64,000 nt of DNA from Saposhnikovia divaricata (GCA_036435485.1 CM071597.1:11463881-11527880), one strand, 5' to 3'; shown: positions 21,214 to 33,014, numbered from the stretch's first letter. Notes: generated from the sequence alone by a model not told the origin. Made by a program: numbers and translations.

Positions 21214-22994
21214 ATAATCAAATTAGAACATGGACTTAACGAACAGTAAACAGATCAGAAATGGACTCAAAACAGACCAGACACTAAATATGAATAAAAC
21301 AGACAAGGAGAAGACACTAACAGAACTATAAAAACTGTACATATTTATTCTACCATAGAATCATAATTATTAGGTGTGTATATTCTAAACTGTACATATA
21401 ATTCAACTTAGAAAAATCATAGTATCAACAATGGACTCTAACACACATTTGGTTCTACAGTGGAATCAAACACACAAATGCAAATACACATATGTTTCTA
21501 TAGTACAATCAAAAAACTAAAACAAATATCTACAACAACAATAAAATATACAAATAGTGCTTCTACTACTATAGAACCATCGAACACTATAATATACAAA
21601 TATACAAATAATTCTTCTACTGTATATCAAAACTACATACATGCAAATATAGATGAAGTTATAAACAAGCTATTAAAGTAAGATCTAGTAAACTCAAGCA
21701 AATCTATCATTTGATTCTACCTTAGAATCTATAAACTCAAGCTATAAATTCACAAACTCGATTCTATAAGTACAAACATAAAATCGATTTATTAAGTATA
21801 AATTCAAATTCTACAATAGAATCTTACCTATTCGGTGGAACATCATTCAAGCTGAAATTGATTTGAAAAAATGAATGAAAAGAGTATAAATTTCATATAA
21901 AAACGGTAAATATACGAATTAAACGATATATTAACAAAGATAATGAACCTTCTGTGATAAGTATTATGAAAACTTGGAGTATACAGCTGCAATCGCCGAG
22001 ATACTGTTTTCAGATCTATTTCTTTCTCTCTCTCTCTCTCTCAAATGAACGAAGTGTGTGTGTGTGTATAGTTGCTCTGTGTGTATAGTTGCTCTTACTG
22101 TGTGTATAACCGTACTACCAGGCACATACACGTGTCTTGATTTTTTTAGCTAATTACAATCACAACTTCAGATTTTCTGGTTCTAATACAGAACTTTTAT
22201 TTTAAAACAAAATTTTGGCAAAAATAAAATTACACATGTCTATGCTATAGAAATACAGTTTTATGAAAATTTTGGTTCTGTTACAGAAACACAATTTATA
22301 CCTTACAATTTAATTCTATAACAGAAACACAATTATACCTTACGATTGATACACAAAACTGGTTCTATTACAGAACCACAAGTATAACAGATGTAGATAA
22401 ACATGAAAATAACTATAAACTCGCATTCTACTACCGAATCAATGTTATAAGCAATAAAAATTGACTGACATCAACAAATAACCATAGACTCACTATAGAA
22501 CCAGATCTAGTGTTAAGCATGCATATACATTTTTTTAAAAAAAACACCTAAAATACCTATTCTCCTCGAAAACATTTTAATCTCTCTATCCGATGGAGAT
22601 TAACCTGAAAATTACAATTCAAAACCATAAATTAACGAAAAATAATATTATAATTTAAAGAATAACGAAGATTATAAGAAAAATAAGAACCTTCCTTTGA
22701 TGAATAGCTCGAATCTGAAGCTCCAATGGCGTATTCTTGCTGTTTTCTGTTCGATTTCTTTCTCTCTCTCGGTGAGAAGCGTGTGTATATAGCTGTATGT
22801 ATAGCTTTGTTCCGTACAACAGTTGTTGAATTTATGATACGTGTCTGGATTATATTTGTATTTTAAAAGATAGTCTTAAAGTTTAATTTAATTACAAAAA
22901 TGTCATTGATAAATCCTGACCATTTAATTAAATGGATGGCTAAGATTATAATTCTCCCCAATTCTCCATATAATTGTTTCTCTCTAGAAGGGGA

Positions 22995-22998
<4 letters not shown>
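21214..22998. other. Right arm of MULE-A with two tandem terminal modules
   Basis: Two related direct modules lie at about 21930-22200 and 22680-22900. Each contains a GTTTTC-(T/A)-GATCTATTTCTTT-like block, a (CT)n run, a GTGTGTATA-TAG block and GTGTCT(T/G)GAT. Read on the minus strand they look like a promoter and leader (ACTATACACACAG, then a GA-rich leader). The flanking DNA carries TTCTA-C-TAGAA type motifs (21340-21840, 22260-22520). The second module ends at the (TA)n tract. No gene is supported on either strand. Confidence 0.5.
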
Positions 22999-23033
<35 letters not shown>

Positions 23034-23038
<5 letters not shown>

Positions 23039-23413
23039 GCACTCCATAACAAACACCTTATATAACAAACAATAAAGAACACCTCATATCTAATCAAATA
23101 TAAGAGTTCCGTAACGGTACCCAATACAAAAAGTTGTTATTTTTTTACCCTCTATCCATCCAGCAAAAAAAAATTAAAATAAAAAATTAAAAAAATTTAC
23201 TGTTTCATGATGACGTCACTGCTGACGTCAGCATGACGTCATCGTGAACAGTAATTTTTTATATTTTTTATTTTAATTTTTTTTCTTGATGGATAGAGGG
23301 TAAAAAAATAACAACTTTTTGTATTGGGTGCCCCTGGCGGGGCCATTGGATCTATTAGATCTAAGATGTTCTTTATTGTTTGTTATATAAGGGTGTTCTG
23401 TATGGAGCAATGG

Positions 23414-23417
<4 letters not shown>
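23034..23417. mobile_element. Foldback MITE inserted in a (TA)n tract
   Basis: A 384-bp near-palindrome. The left arm (TAGTTGCACTCCATAACAAA ...) and the reverse complement of the right arm (TAGGCCATTGCTCCATACAG ...) share CTTATATAACAAACAATAAA and, further in, AAGTTGTTATTTTTTTACCC. The apex (23205-23245) holds three TGACGTCA palindromes. TA repeats flank both sides, as described for rice Micron-type elements. Non-coding. Confidence 0.85.
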
Positions 23418-23463
<46 letters not shown>

Positions 23464-23472
23464 CATACAGAC

Positions 23473-23500
<28 letters not shown>
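23418..23500. repeat. (TA)n microsatellite
   Basis: Interrupted TA/CATA tract on the right side of the foldback element. It produces a spurious YIYIYI ORF. Confidence 0.9.
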
Positions 23501-23504
<4 letters not shown>

Positions 23505-23581
23505 TTATCATATTATACATTTTATAACTATTTACATTTAATCAAAATTTTATTTTCATATCCAATAATTTATTGAAAGAA

Positions 23582-24346
23582 TGCCCAAAATACCCACTTT
23601 TTGGGTACCCACTGACTGAAATAGACACGCGGGGAAACGGGTGACCAAAATACCCGTGGGACACGCTCTTTCCAGAGGCGTATCCATGATACTATAGCGT
23701 CTTCTTCTCCGTCGAAGCTCTACAAAAACAAGATTGGGGGTTTCTAATCTAGGGATGGATATGGATTAAAACTGGTATCGTTGTGTAGACCATTGAAAGC
23801 CGAATCCATAGATGTATAATATGTGCACGGAGGTTGAACGGAGAGGTTGATCAGAACAAATAACGAACAGATCGGAAAAATAAAGTAAGGTCGTCAGCGT
23901 TGCAAATCCGGCAAAAAAAATGGTTTCAAGTTGACATAGCTGTGTAGATCGTCGAAAGACGTTTCTAAAATTTCTATTGGTGTCTAACACATTATGGGAA
24001 GATGCCTTTAACGGAATATGGCCGGTTTTTTCTATTTTTCGGCGAAATCGCCACTGCTGATAATTTTGCGTCAAATCTAAGGAAAATAAGTGACGCATAT
24101 TGCAGTTGCTTAACTGCGGATACGCCTAAGTGTAATGTGTATCATAGGCTCAATTATGCATTCCCTGGTAGCGCATCCACTATTCACTCCGAACCCACAG
24201 GCGTATCTTCAAAAACACTCCTACCCCATAGGCGTATCCGGGGATACTTATCACCCATGGGCGTATCCCATGAGCATTTTGGACGCGCAGCTCGAGATGT
24301 GGACATTTTGTTATGAGGGTTGTAAAAATGTTGGTATTTTGGGCAC
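23582..24346. mobile_element. Possible non-autonomous DNA element with TGCCCAAAATACC ends
   Basis: The left end TGCCCAAAATACCCAC and the reverse complement of the right end TGCCCAAAATACCAAC form a 13-16 bp inverted pair about 765 bp apart. GGCGTATCC occurs several times inside (about 23679, 24198, 24230, 24259). A 110-residue minus-strand ORF at 23766-24098 has no family I recognise. No target duplication was found, so boundaries and class are tentative. Confidence 0.35.
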
Positions 24347-24679
24347 TCACCCTAATTTATTCATGATATATCGATAAAAAAATTCAAATTTGAAAATTTG
24401 ATTCAGTCAACTATCTTATTAAAAAAAATCCGTAATTAATTATTCAAATCGGTATTTTCACAACCGCCCTCTTGCTATATAAAAATAGGACGGTAACGCT
24501 ATCACATCGAAAACTTTGGAGCGACTCACAGTCAGTAATGCGGGAGATTCTCTGCGTTCAATTTGAGATCCAATTTCCAGAAGAATCAAGTACCCACCTT
24601 TTCATTACCCTTTTCACCCTTACTCATTTTTTAGTCAAACTCATCATAAATTCTTAACCACAGACATTGTTGTTTGGTT

Positions 24680-25715
24680 TTGGGGTTAAATGTCAAACTG
24701 AAACCGATACTACTTTACTCATCATCTCTAGGGATGGCAATTTGTACCGACCCGATGGATACCCGATCCGTTTCGACCCGAATGGGTCCAACCGAACCCG
24801 AAAATTTCGGGTTTGGATTGGGTTTGATTTTTAAACCCGAATCAATTTCGGGTCGGGTTTGGGTTTTGGAAATACCGACCCGAACCCGACCCGAAAACCC
24901 GAAACCCGTATCAAACTCGATTCGAACCCGAACCGCCCCGAAACCCGAATTAATATATGTTATTATTTCTATTATTTTATACATAATATTTAACATTTAA
25001 TATATATTATCTATTATTATTTATATTTAACATTTAATATGTAATAAAAATTAAAATATTTTATATATTAATGTTTTATATTATTTTTAATATAAAAATA
25101 TTTATTATTTATTTATTTTTTTTGGGTTTCGGGTACCCGAAACCCGTTAGTATCCAACGGGTTCGGGTTTATAGTTTTGGGTTTTTTCGGGTTCGGGTTC
25201 GGGTTCGGTCAAAAAATTCGGGTTCGGGTTTGGGTTTGGCAAAACCCGTTTCGACCGACCCGATTGCCATCCCTAATCATCTCAATGACATATCATTTAA
25301 ATTATTAAAGTTATAATAAATATCAAATAAATATTTCTAAATATATGTGCGAAAAGTAAAAATAAATATTTATTATGTTTTACATATTCATTGAATTCTT
25401 ATACTTCAGATAATATATATATTTAGATTTAAAAAAATTATTACTTGAAAATTAAAAATAAATAATAAATATTTATCTCTAAATATATTATCTAAAATAC
25501 TAGAATTCACAATTTTTCATTTGGTTGCGTAGTATTCAGAAAAAATGTGTAAAAACTCAATAAAAGATTATTTTTATTTTTCAAACTCATATTTAGAGGT
25601 ATTTATTTGATATTTATTATAATTTTAATGATTTAAATGATATCCCATTAAAAATTGGTGAGCAAAATGATATTTGATCTCACTTGAATGACCAATTTAA
25701 CATTTAACACTTTGC
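24680..25715. mobile_element. Foldback element interrupted by a hAT element
   Basis: The left arm (GGTTAAATGTCAAACTG ... AATGACATATCATTTAAAT) matches the reverse complement of the right arm (GTGTTAAATGTTAAATTGG ... AATGGGATATCATTTAAAT). Both continue into a long AT-rich inverted section (TTATAATAAATATCAAATAA on each side). Without the hAT insertion at 24729-25275 and its target duplication it is about 480 bp. No target duplication of its own was identified. The nesting is clear because the left arm aligns only across the hAT insertion. Confidence 0.6.
24729..25275. mobile_element. Non-autonomous hAT element (547 bp) with 8-bp target duplication
   Basis: It starts TAGGGATGGCAAT and ends ATTGCCATCCCTA, a perfect 13-bp TIR. 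It is flanked by the 8-bp duplication ATCATCTC (24721-24728 and 25276-25283), which is diagnostic of hAT. The interior near both ends is made of CGGGTTCGGGTT / AACCCGAACCCG repeats in opposite orientation around an AT-rich core. There is no transposase. ORFs on both strands are by-products of the repeat. Confidence 0.95.
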
Positions 25716-26105
25716 TTTTATAGGCTTACAAAACAAGCGGATCCTGCTGGTTTAATATTATTGGTATCAGTTATTGTGAGGTCTACCGTTTACTGTTTTA
25801 AGGGTAGATGTAGGCTGGATTGCTCGGGAGATCATTGAAGTCATTTTTAATTTTCAAAATATTCGTATTCAGTTTGTACGTTAAGCAATTCGGAAACAAA
25901 GTGATTAATTGTTCACTAGTATATTTGTTTTTCAACTTGGTTTCTTGGTCGATTGGTGGTTTGACCTCTTCTAACTTATTAATTAAATTTGCTTTAATTT
26001 TGATAAATAAACAGGCAGACCCTACTGGTTTAATATCATTGGTATAGCTGGATGGCCTTCAATTTGGAGTCTTCGTCACTTGATGGATTTGTATTACTAC
26101 TATTA

Positions 26106-26488
26106 GAGCAAGTCCAACAATGTCCTAAATATTGTCCTAAATCAATATTTAGGACATTTAATCACTTTTTGTGCTCCAACAATGTCCTAGTGGTGCCTTA
26201 AAACACTAGGACATCCATCTCATGCCCTACTTTTAAGGCACATCTATACTTGTCCTAAATCATTTTTAACAATAAAATATTAACTTCCCTCCTTTTCTAC
26301 ACTTCTCTCTCCTCTCTTTTTTCCCTTCCCTCCAATTCTAATTCAAATATATTATTATTTTAATTTATAAGGCACAAGTATAAGGCATATTGTTGGAATT
26401 GATACACAAAAATCATGACTTAAATCACTAGGACACTATATTTTATTATATTTATAGGGCACCCACTAGGACATTGTTGGACTTGCTC
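26106..26488. mobile_element. PIF/Harbinger (Tourist-like) MITE, 383 bp
   Basis: Perfect inverted ends of 22 bp (starting GAGCAAGTCCAACAATG) with TTA target duplications (26103-26105 and 26489-26491), the signature of PIF/Harbinger elements. Inside are further direct and inverted copies of CCAACAATGTCCTA and CACTAGGACA. Confidence 0.95.
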
Positions 26489-26699
26489 TTAATTAATCAT
26501 TGCGTGCATGTGGCATTCACAGAATATTTCTTGTGGAAATGAATCGTTTGATCAATGCAGTTGAGACCTAACAAGAATGGTCAAGTAGAAGGACACGTCT
26601 AAAATAGGGGTGGATGACGAACTCTCCTGCGTGGCGTGCCGTGAGAGACAAAGGGTGTGTGTGTTTCCCCATGTCGTAATCGAAATTATCACTGTTATC

Positions 26700-27016
26700 T
26701 AAAGAGTTTTACTACTTGTGCAAATGATAACTAAAGATAGAGATGAGAGAATGTGGTTAAACTTGCATTTCACAATAACATTGTAATGCACACATTAAGG
26801 CCATACAACTGCTCCTCATGACTTTATGTGCTACTGTTGGACCACTACTCTAACTGCAAGACACTAAAGACATACCATCCTCACAAGGGCTAGAACAAAA
26901 GACAACAACCTAACAGCTTGACATTGTTTTATTTGAAACTAGAAAACAGACCACCAGAAAGACTCCAAACTGCACTGCAAACTGCAACCATTTGTAACAA
27001 CTTTGGTACTTCATTA
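26700..27016 (-). repeat. 3' LTR of the copia element
   Basis: 317 bp. On the minus strand it is preceded by the polypurine tract GAGGAGGAG (27017-27025). It carries a 12-bp partial duplication (TGCACTGCAAAC region) that is absent from the other LTR. Confidence 0.9.
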
Positions 27017-30000
27017 CTCCTCCTCAAGCGGAGTGAAGTTAGCTTTCGAGACTCCAAGCTTGCTCAATAGAAAATGATGTTGCTTGACTGCCAGGGGTTT
27101 GGTTAAGACATCAGCCACTTGTAAGTACGGAGGCACATGAGTTGTGGTAACGGCCCCTTCCAGGATCTTGTCTCTAATGAAATGGCAATTGATTTCAATG
27201 TGCTTTGTACGCTCGTACAACACTGGATTAGCTGCAATCGACAATGCTGCCTGATTGTCACTTTTGATGATCGTTGGGGGTAGATCAGAGAGCCCCATAT
27301 CCTTCAGTAAGGTTGTCAACCAGGTTACCTCACAGCAAGTTAATGCCATGGCCCTATATTCTGCTTCTGCTATTGAACGAGCCACCACAGGTTGCTTCTT
27401 TGTCTTCCATGACACTGGAGAAGATCCCAATAGCACACAATACCCTGAAGTCGACCTCCTTGTGGTAGGACAACTCGCCAATCACTGTCACAGTAAGCAG
27501 TGAGTTGGGCAGCCGAAGAAGATGCCAACAATATGCCTTGCTTAGGGTTATTTATGAGATACCTCAATACCCGCTTCGCTGCCTGCATGTGCACTGTGGT
27601 GGGTCTTTGCATATATTGAGCTAGAGTGTGTACAAGGAATGATAGGTCAGGTCGAGTTATGGTCAAGTAAATTAGTTTCCCAAGCAAAATTTGGTACACA
27701 TGTGGATCGTATAACAGCTCCCCTTTATCTGGGGTAAGAACCATGTGAGTGTCCATTGGTAATTTCAATGGTATGGATGTTGACATCCCAAATTCTTTGA
27801 GTAAATCCAGCACATACTTTCGTTGGGATACAAAGAAACCAGCATTACTCCTATCTATCTCGAGGCCCAAGAAATAGCTAACAGGTCCCATGTCTTTTAA
27901 ACTGAAATGACTTGACAGCGCTCTCTTTAGTGCACTTATTGCCTCCATGCAATTACCTGCTATCAACAAATCATCCACGTAAATCAGCATGAAAGTAATT
28001 CCTTCATTCGACACCTTAGAATACAATCCATAATCAGCTTTCGAGTGCTTGAAGCCAATTGACTTTAGTGTCATCGACAGTTTGTGGTGCCATTGTCTTG
28101 AAGCTTGGCGTAAACCATAAAGTGCTTTTTTCAACCTGCAAACCAACTGGGCCAACTCCCCCACCTTCTTTTTCACACATGATTCATCAATCCTGCTTCC
28201 AGCACCAGTGTATCCTTGGGGAAGCATCATGTACACCGTTTCCTCCAGTTCTCCATTCAAGAACGCATTTGACACATCTAGTTGGTGTACAATCCAATCC
28301 TTCATTGCAGCCACTGCCAGTATAGCTCGCACAATGGTCATTTTGGCCACTGGTGCCAAGGTTTCCACGTAGTCGATCCCATATCTCTGTTTGTAACCTA
28401 AGATCACCAATCGTGCCTTGAATTTGTCTATAGACCCATCTGGCTTAAACTTCGTTTTGTAAACCCATTTGCTTTCTATCGCCTTTCTGTTTGGTGGTAG
28501 CTCCACCACTTCCCAGGTTTCATTCTTCTCTAATGCATTTAGCTCCTCGTTTATTGCCTCGACCCAATGTGAGTGTTTAATTGCTTGATGAAAGTACATT
28601 GGATCAGTCTTGGGAATTATGGCTGCCAGAAAACACTTAAAATTCGTGCTCACAAGTTGAGTAGTGACCTTCTCTGCACTCATTGCTTTACGACTTTGTG
28701 GGTTTACAAAGTCACTCATCCAAGCTGGTTATTGTGTCACTCTCGAAGATTTTCTTGTCACCATTGGTTAAATTTCCTCATTACTCTGCATTTCTGCCTC
28801 ACCTCTAGCATCATTCTCTTCCCTCTCGACACTTACTTCCTCATCTGGAACTTCCATTACTTGACTGTCCCTTCCTTCTTCTGTTTCTTCTGATGCACTA
28901 TCCATGTGTGCACCTTCATACTCCAATTCCAATGCAGATGGCATCGACACTGGCAGTGGCGACATGTACGTTTTCCCTATGTTTTTGTTGAAGGGAAACG
29001 TTGTTTCGTGAAACACCACGTGCCTTGACACAAAGGATTGCATCGTGGTTAGATTTTAGAGCCTATATCCTTTGGTACCACTTAGATAACCGATGAAACA
29101 ACAAGCAATTCCTCTTGGTGCAAATTTGTCTGACCCTTGACTCGCATTGTACGCCATTGCCAGGCAACCAAATACCTTCATATACTCATAATCCATCGGT
29201 TCCTTGAACAACTTCTCATATGGGACTTCGAAGTTTAGGGCAGCATTGGGCAGTCTGTTGGCAATATGGACCGCTGTCAGCACACACTCTCCCCAGTGTG
29301 ACAAGGCCAATCCTGATTGAAAACGCAAGGCCCTTGCAATTTCCAGAATTTGTCGATGCTTCCTTTCTACTCTGGCATTCTGTTGAGGTGTGTATGGGCA
29401 TGAGGTTTGATGCAATATTCCCTTTTTCGCAAAGTATTCCATACATGCCTTGTCTGCAAATTCAAGGGCATTATCCGATCTTATCACTTGGATTTTGCTA
29501 CTAAACTGAGTTCCAATGAATTCTTCAAACTTGAGAAATGTACTCAAATAATCTGACTTCTTTTCTAGTAAATGCACCCACGTCATCCTCGTGTGATCAT
29601 CCACAAGTGTAAGAAAGAATCTGAACTTTCCTCTAGTGTTGACTCTATACGGACCCCATATGTCGGTGTGTATCAACTCAAAAGGCTTAGATGCATGTGA
29701 CTTGCTAGATGGAAAAGCCAATTTAGTCATTTTTGCAAGAGGGCATGTTAGACATACCTGGTCTCTTTGCTATGAAAGGAAAGGTTTGATGTGACTAATA
29801 TGCTTCATTTTTGAGATCGATGCGTGTCCCAATCTTTGGTGCCATATGGCATATTGATTCTTCCTTTCATCAGCATCACTGCACCTCCCTTTTTCAGATT
29901 TCTTTCCTGCCATGGCCATCCTTCTCACATCAACTGCTTCATTCTTCAAGTAATACAGCCCCTGCTTCATCTCGCCAACACCCACTACATCCTTTGTGTT

Positions 30001-31380
30001 TGAGTCCAATATCAAGCATACGTCTGGTTGAAATCATACCTCGCACTTCCCATCCTCTACAAGTTTGTGAATGGATAACAGGTTGTGGTTAAATTGTGGC
30101 ACATGAAGCACATTCCGAAGCCTTATACCATTTTTAAGCACAACATCTCCCACGTGTGCAATGAGTGTTGTTGCTCCAGTGGGCAACGTGATAGTGAAAT
30201 TCGCAGGAGCAGGTTTCACATTCACCAAGTTCTTGAGGTACGCAGTCATGTGATCTGAAGCCCCCGAATCAATTATCCAATCCTCCAACTTTACTTTCTC
30301 ACTCTCTCCAGTCCTTGCGATTCCTGAAAACCCATGGTCTATTTCCTCATCAGTCTCAGACCCCCTTGGATTTGACGTACTTTGTGGAATCATTTTCAAG
30401 AGTTTCTCAAGTTATTGTGAAGTCATAGTCACATTTTGTTGATCATTGACACCACCTCTAGCATGGTTTGCCATCTTGTGACCATCTTCCCTGTTCCCAG
30501 TCCACTTTTCCACCACAGGCCTTTGGTTAGGTTTATACTTAGAGTGCCACTTTGGATACATTCTAGTGACCTTCCAACATTTGTCACGAGTGTGACCCTG
30601 CTTTCCACAGACAGTACAGCTCAAGTTGCTATCTTTGTTTCATCTGCTGCTGTACATTGCTAGCATGTTGCCATCACCATTCATGATCTGTGATAGCACA
30701 TCCTTTTGTGCTTCTTCCTGCATTACTACTGCGCAGGCCATCTCAACCGAAGGTAGTGGAGTATTCATCAATAATTGACTCCTCTGCGTCCCATAAACCT
30801 CATCCAAGCCGTTTAGAAATTGGAACAACTTTGACTCCTCTTTTATCGTCTCAATGGCTTTCAACACAACAGCCACTTCTTCATCTACGTTCTTTATTGT
30901 TGGCAGCACATTCATGGAATCTATCTCTTCCCATAGCATGCTCAGATTTGTGTAATACTCACTCACTCTTGCACCATTTTGCTTCAAGTTGAAAAGGTCT
31001 CTATTCAACTTGTACTTTCTAGATCCATTCGTTAAAGAGAACCTTATCTCAAGTTGTTTCCAGATGTCTGAAGCATTATTAATAAACAAGACAGAAGATT
31101 TAATGCTATCAGATACATTATTGTGGATCCAAGAAATTACCAAGTTGTTGCATGTATCCCATTGGCTGGCTTCTGTGACATCCGTGGCACTTCTTTTGAT
31201 TGACCCATCAAGAAACCCTTGCTTTCTCTTTGCTGCGATCTGGATCTCAAACGTCCTTTTCCAGGCCCTATAGTCTGTAGCTCCTCGCAGCTTTGTCACA
31301 CTTATTGACAATGGGCCATCGGATGGGTGCGTGAACAGAGGATTTTGAAGGTCCGTGAGGGAGACTTTTCCATTAGCCAT
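27017..31380 (-). pseudogene. Broken copia Gag-Pol
   Basis: Gag starts at the ATG at 31380 (MANGKVSLTDLQNP) and has a UBN2-type gag domain to 30640, where a TGA interrupts. The zinc knuckle CTVCGKQGHTRDKC lies at about 30620. Then follow protease WIIDSGASDHMT (about 30280), GAG-pre-integrase WHQRLGHASISKM (about 29840), and integrase with HTDIWGPYR, IRSDNALEF and TPQQNARVERKH (29730-29056). RT spans 28719-27480 with YVDDLLIAGN near 27980, and RNase H has STSGYCVLLG and SIAEAEYRA (27481-27014). Stops fall near 30640, 30410, 30030, 29770, 29056 and 28720, and RT and RNase H are in different frames. Catalytic motifs survive, so decay is fairly recent. Confidence 0.9.
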
Positions 31381-31521
31381 CAGTCTATGTGAATAAAAAC
31401 TGGTGTGTGGATTATGACTACACACTCTCTATCTAGACACAAGAAAAGATACTGATTCGGCTAAGATTGATTTTGAGAATCTCACCTACCTACTCTTCTT
31501 TAAACTAAGCTATCAGATGCA

Positions 31522-31533
31522 GCTCTGATACCA
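31522..31533 (-). promoter_or_regulatory. Copia primer-binding site (initiator Met-tRNA type)
   Basis: On the minus strand TGGTATCAGAGC directly abuts the LTR end CTCTTTA. This is the classic plant copia site complementary to the 3' end of initiator methionine tRNA. It fixes the LTR boundary and so confirms the TA terminus. Confidence 0.9.
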
Positions 31534-31838
31534 TAAAGAGTTTTACTACTTGTGCAAATGATAACTAAAGATAGAGATGAGAGAATCTGGTTAAACTTGC
31601 ATTTCACAATAACATTGTAATGCACACATTAAGGCCATACAACTGCTCCTCATGACTTTATGTGCTACTGCTGGACCACTACTCTAACTGCAAGACACTA
31701 AAGACATACCATCCTCACAGGGGCCAGAACAAAAGACAACAACCTAACAGCTTGACATTGTTTTATTTGAAACTAGAAAACAGACCACCAGAAAGACTGC
31801 AAACTGCAACCATTTGTAACAACTTTGGTACTTCATTA
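31534..31838 (-). repeat. 5' LTR of the copia element
   Basis: 305 bp, nearly identical to the LTR at 26700-27016. It is flanked outside by TTATC. Confidence 0.9.
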
Positions 31839-31910
31839 TTATCCCTCAGATTAATTGTTTTTATCTAATTTCGGTGCATATTCTCTAGCAGATTGTGACC
31901 CTAAATCATA

Positions 31911-32160
31911 CTCCCTCCATCTCTAAATATGTTTCCTGTTTGCTCTGAACAAGTTTGCCAACGCACATTTTTAATCGTTAATATCTTCAATTTCATATTA
32001 GTATTAAGTATAAAAACTTCACTGTATTAAAGTACTCATAAATACGAATCCAACAAAATCACTTATGACTATATTTGATCTTAGAGATTATGTGTAAATT
32101 AGTAATTTATCTCATGTTATTAACAGTCCCGACATTTTAAATGAGAAACACACTAGGGAG
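31911..32160. mobile_element. Stowaway-like MITE (Tc1/mariner), 250 bp
   Basis: The left end CTCCCTCCATCTC and the right end (reverse complement CTCCCTAGTGTG) share the CTCCCT terminus typical of Stowaway elements, with TA duplications on both sides (31909-31910, 32161-32162). Non-coding. Confidence 0.8.
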
Positions 32161-33014
32161 TACAGCATAAAAGATTGTGTCTAGAATTTGTGGTGTCTTG
32201 TAAGTGCCGTTTTTTGTGTGGACTAAAATCTGAGGTGAGGGGCGATGTGATGGAAAGAATTTGGTAGCCACATTAATTCAATAAAAGTCCCGTACTACGT
32301 AACTCCCACGGCCCGGCCTTACTACTCATGTTATAACACTATAAGGATTTTTGCTTTAGACGACACTCAAAACGTGTTGTCTTAATGTACCAAAAACTGT
32401 TGACTATTGAGAAGTCGTCTGATACACACCTCAGACAACACACAGCAAACTGTTGTGTGAGAGTTGAAAGACAAGTAAAAGCCACCTGAAAAGAGTTGTC
32501 TGATACCCAGAAACAACAACACTTCTTTGGAAACCTGTTGTCAAAACTCCAATAATGCAACACGTTTTAACGAATATATTGTTGTTTTAAGCAGTAAAGA
32601 CAATGGTTTTTAAAAGAAAGCCTATTGTTGAAGTGCAAAAGATACAATCTTTTACTTGATCAGGGCTATTGTTGTAAGTCACTACAGACAATGGTTTCTT
32701 AGCAAAAACGATTTGTTTTATGCTTAGATGTACAACATGTTATCTCATATGGCATGTTGTTGTACAGTAGGAAGGATAACACTTTCTTAGTATATAACTC
32801 TTGTTTGAAATTATTTCAAACAATGGTTTTACAGAGTATAACATGTTATTTGTTAAAAGAGACAACAGTTTTGTGGGTTTTAACCTGCTGTGTGTATTCT
32901 TCTCGCACATTACTTTGTTAAATGGTATGTGTTGTTTGATTGCATTTTTTACAACTGTTAATATTAAGTAGTTTTTATTTTCATGTTGTGTTAGTCATTT
33001 TCTGACAAGGGATT

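Larger units (their letters stand above)
4723..22998. mobile_element. MULE-A: large decayed Mutator-like element, split by a gypsy retrotransposon
   Basis: Both borders lie at (TA)n tracts. The arms carry CT-rich promoter-like stretches (4867-4900, 22025-22045, 22750-22770) and dozens of GATTCTA/TAGAATC motifs, including the palindrome GATTCTACTGTAGAATC at 5246-5262. A FAR1-type transposase remnant lies at about 5886-6012. The same motif style surrounds the FAR1-type transposase of MULE-B at 48 kb. Without the 10,853-bp insertion at 10361-21213 the element is about 7.4 kb. Terminal inverted repeats are poor: both ends have a GAGAATT-type block, but I could not align a long TIR. The class is inferred from the transposase remnant and shared motifs. 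Confidence 0.55.
26700..31838 (-). mobile_element. Ty1/copia LTR retrotransposon, decayed, minus strand, TA...TA LTR ends
   Basis: The 5,139-bp element is flanked by perfect TTATC duplications (26695-26699 and 31839-31843). LTRs are 26700-27016 (317 bp) and 31534-31838 (305 bp). They differ by a 12-bp indel and a few substitutions. Domain order on the minus strand is gag, zinc knuckle, protease, integrase, RT, RNase H, which defines copia. All the domains are present but the frame is broken by several stops and at least one frameshift, so it is not autonomous. Read 5'-3' on its own strand the LTR starts TAATGAAG and ends CTCTTTA, a non-canonical pair. Confidence 0.95.

Noticed and set aside
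23766..24098. 110-aa minus-strand ORF as a gene
   Set aside because: No recognisable domain, no splice or promoter support, and it lies inside a probable non-autonomous element.
24674..25316. ORFs of about 80-110 aa on both strands
   Set aside because: They are by-products of GGGTTCGGGTT repeats in the hAT element, which is bounded by TIRs and an 8-bp duplication.
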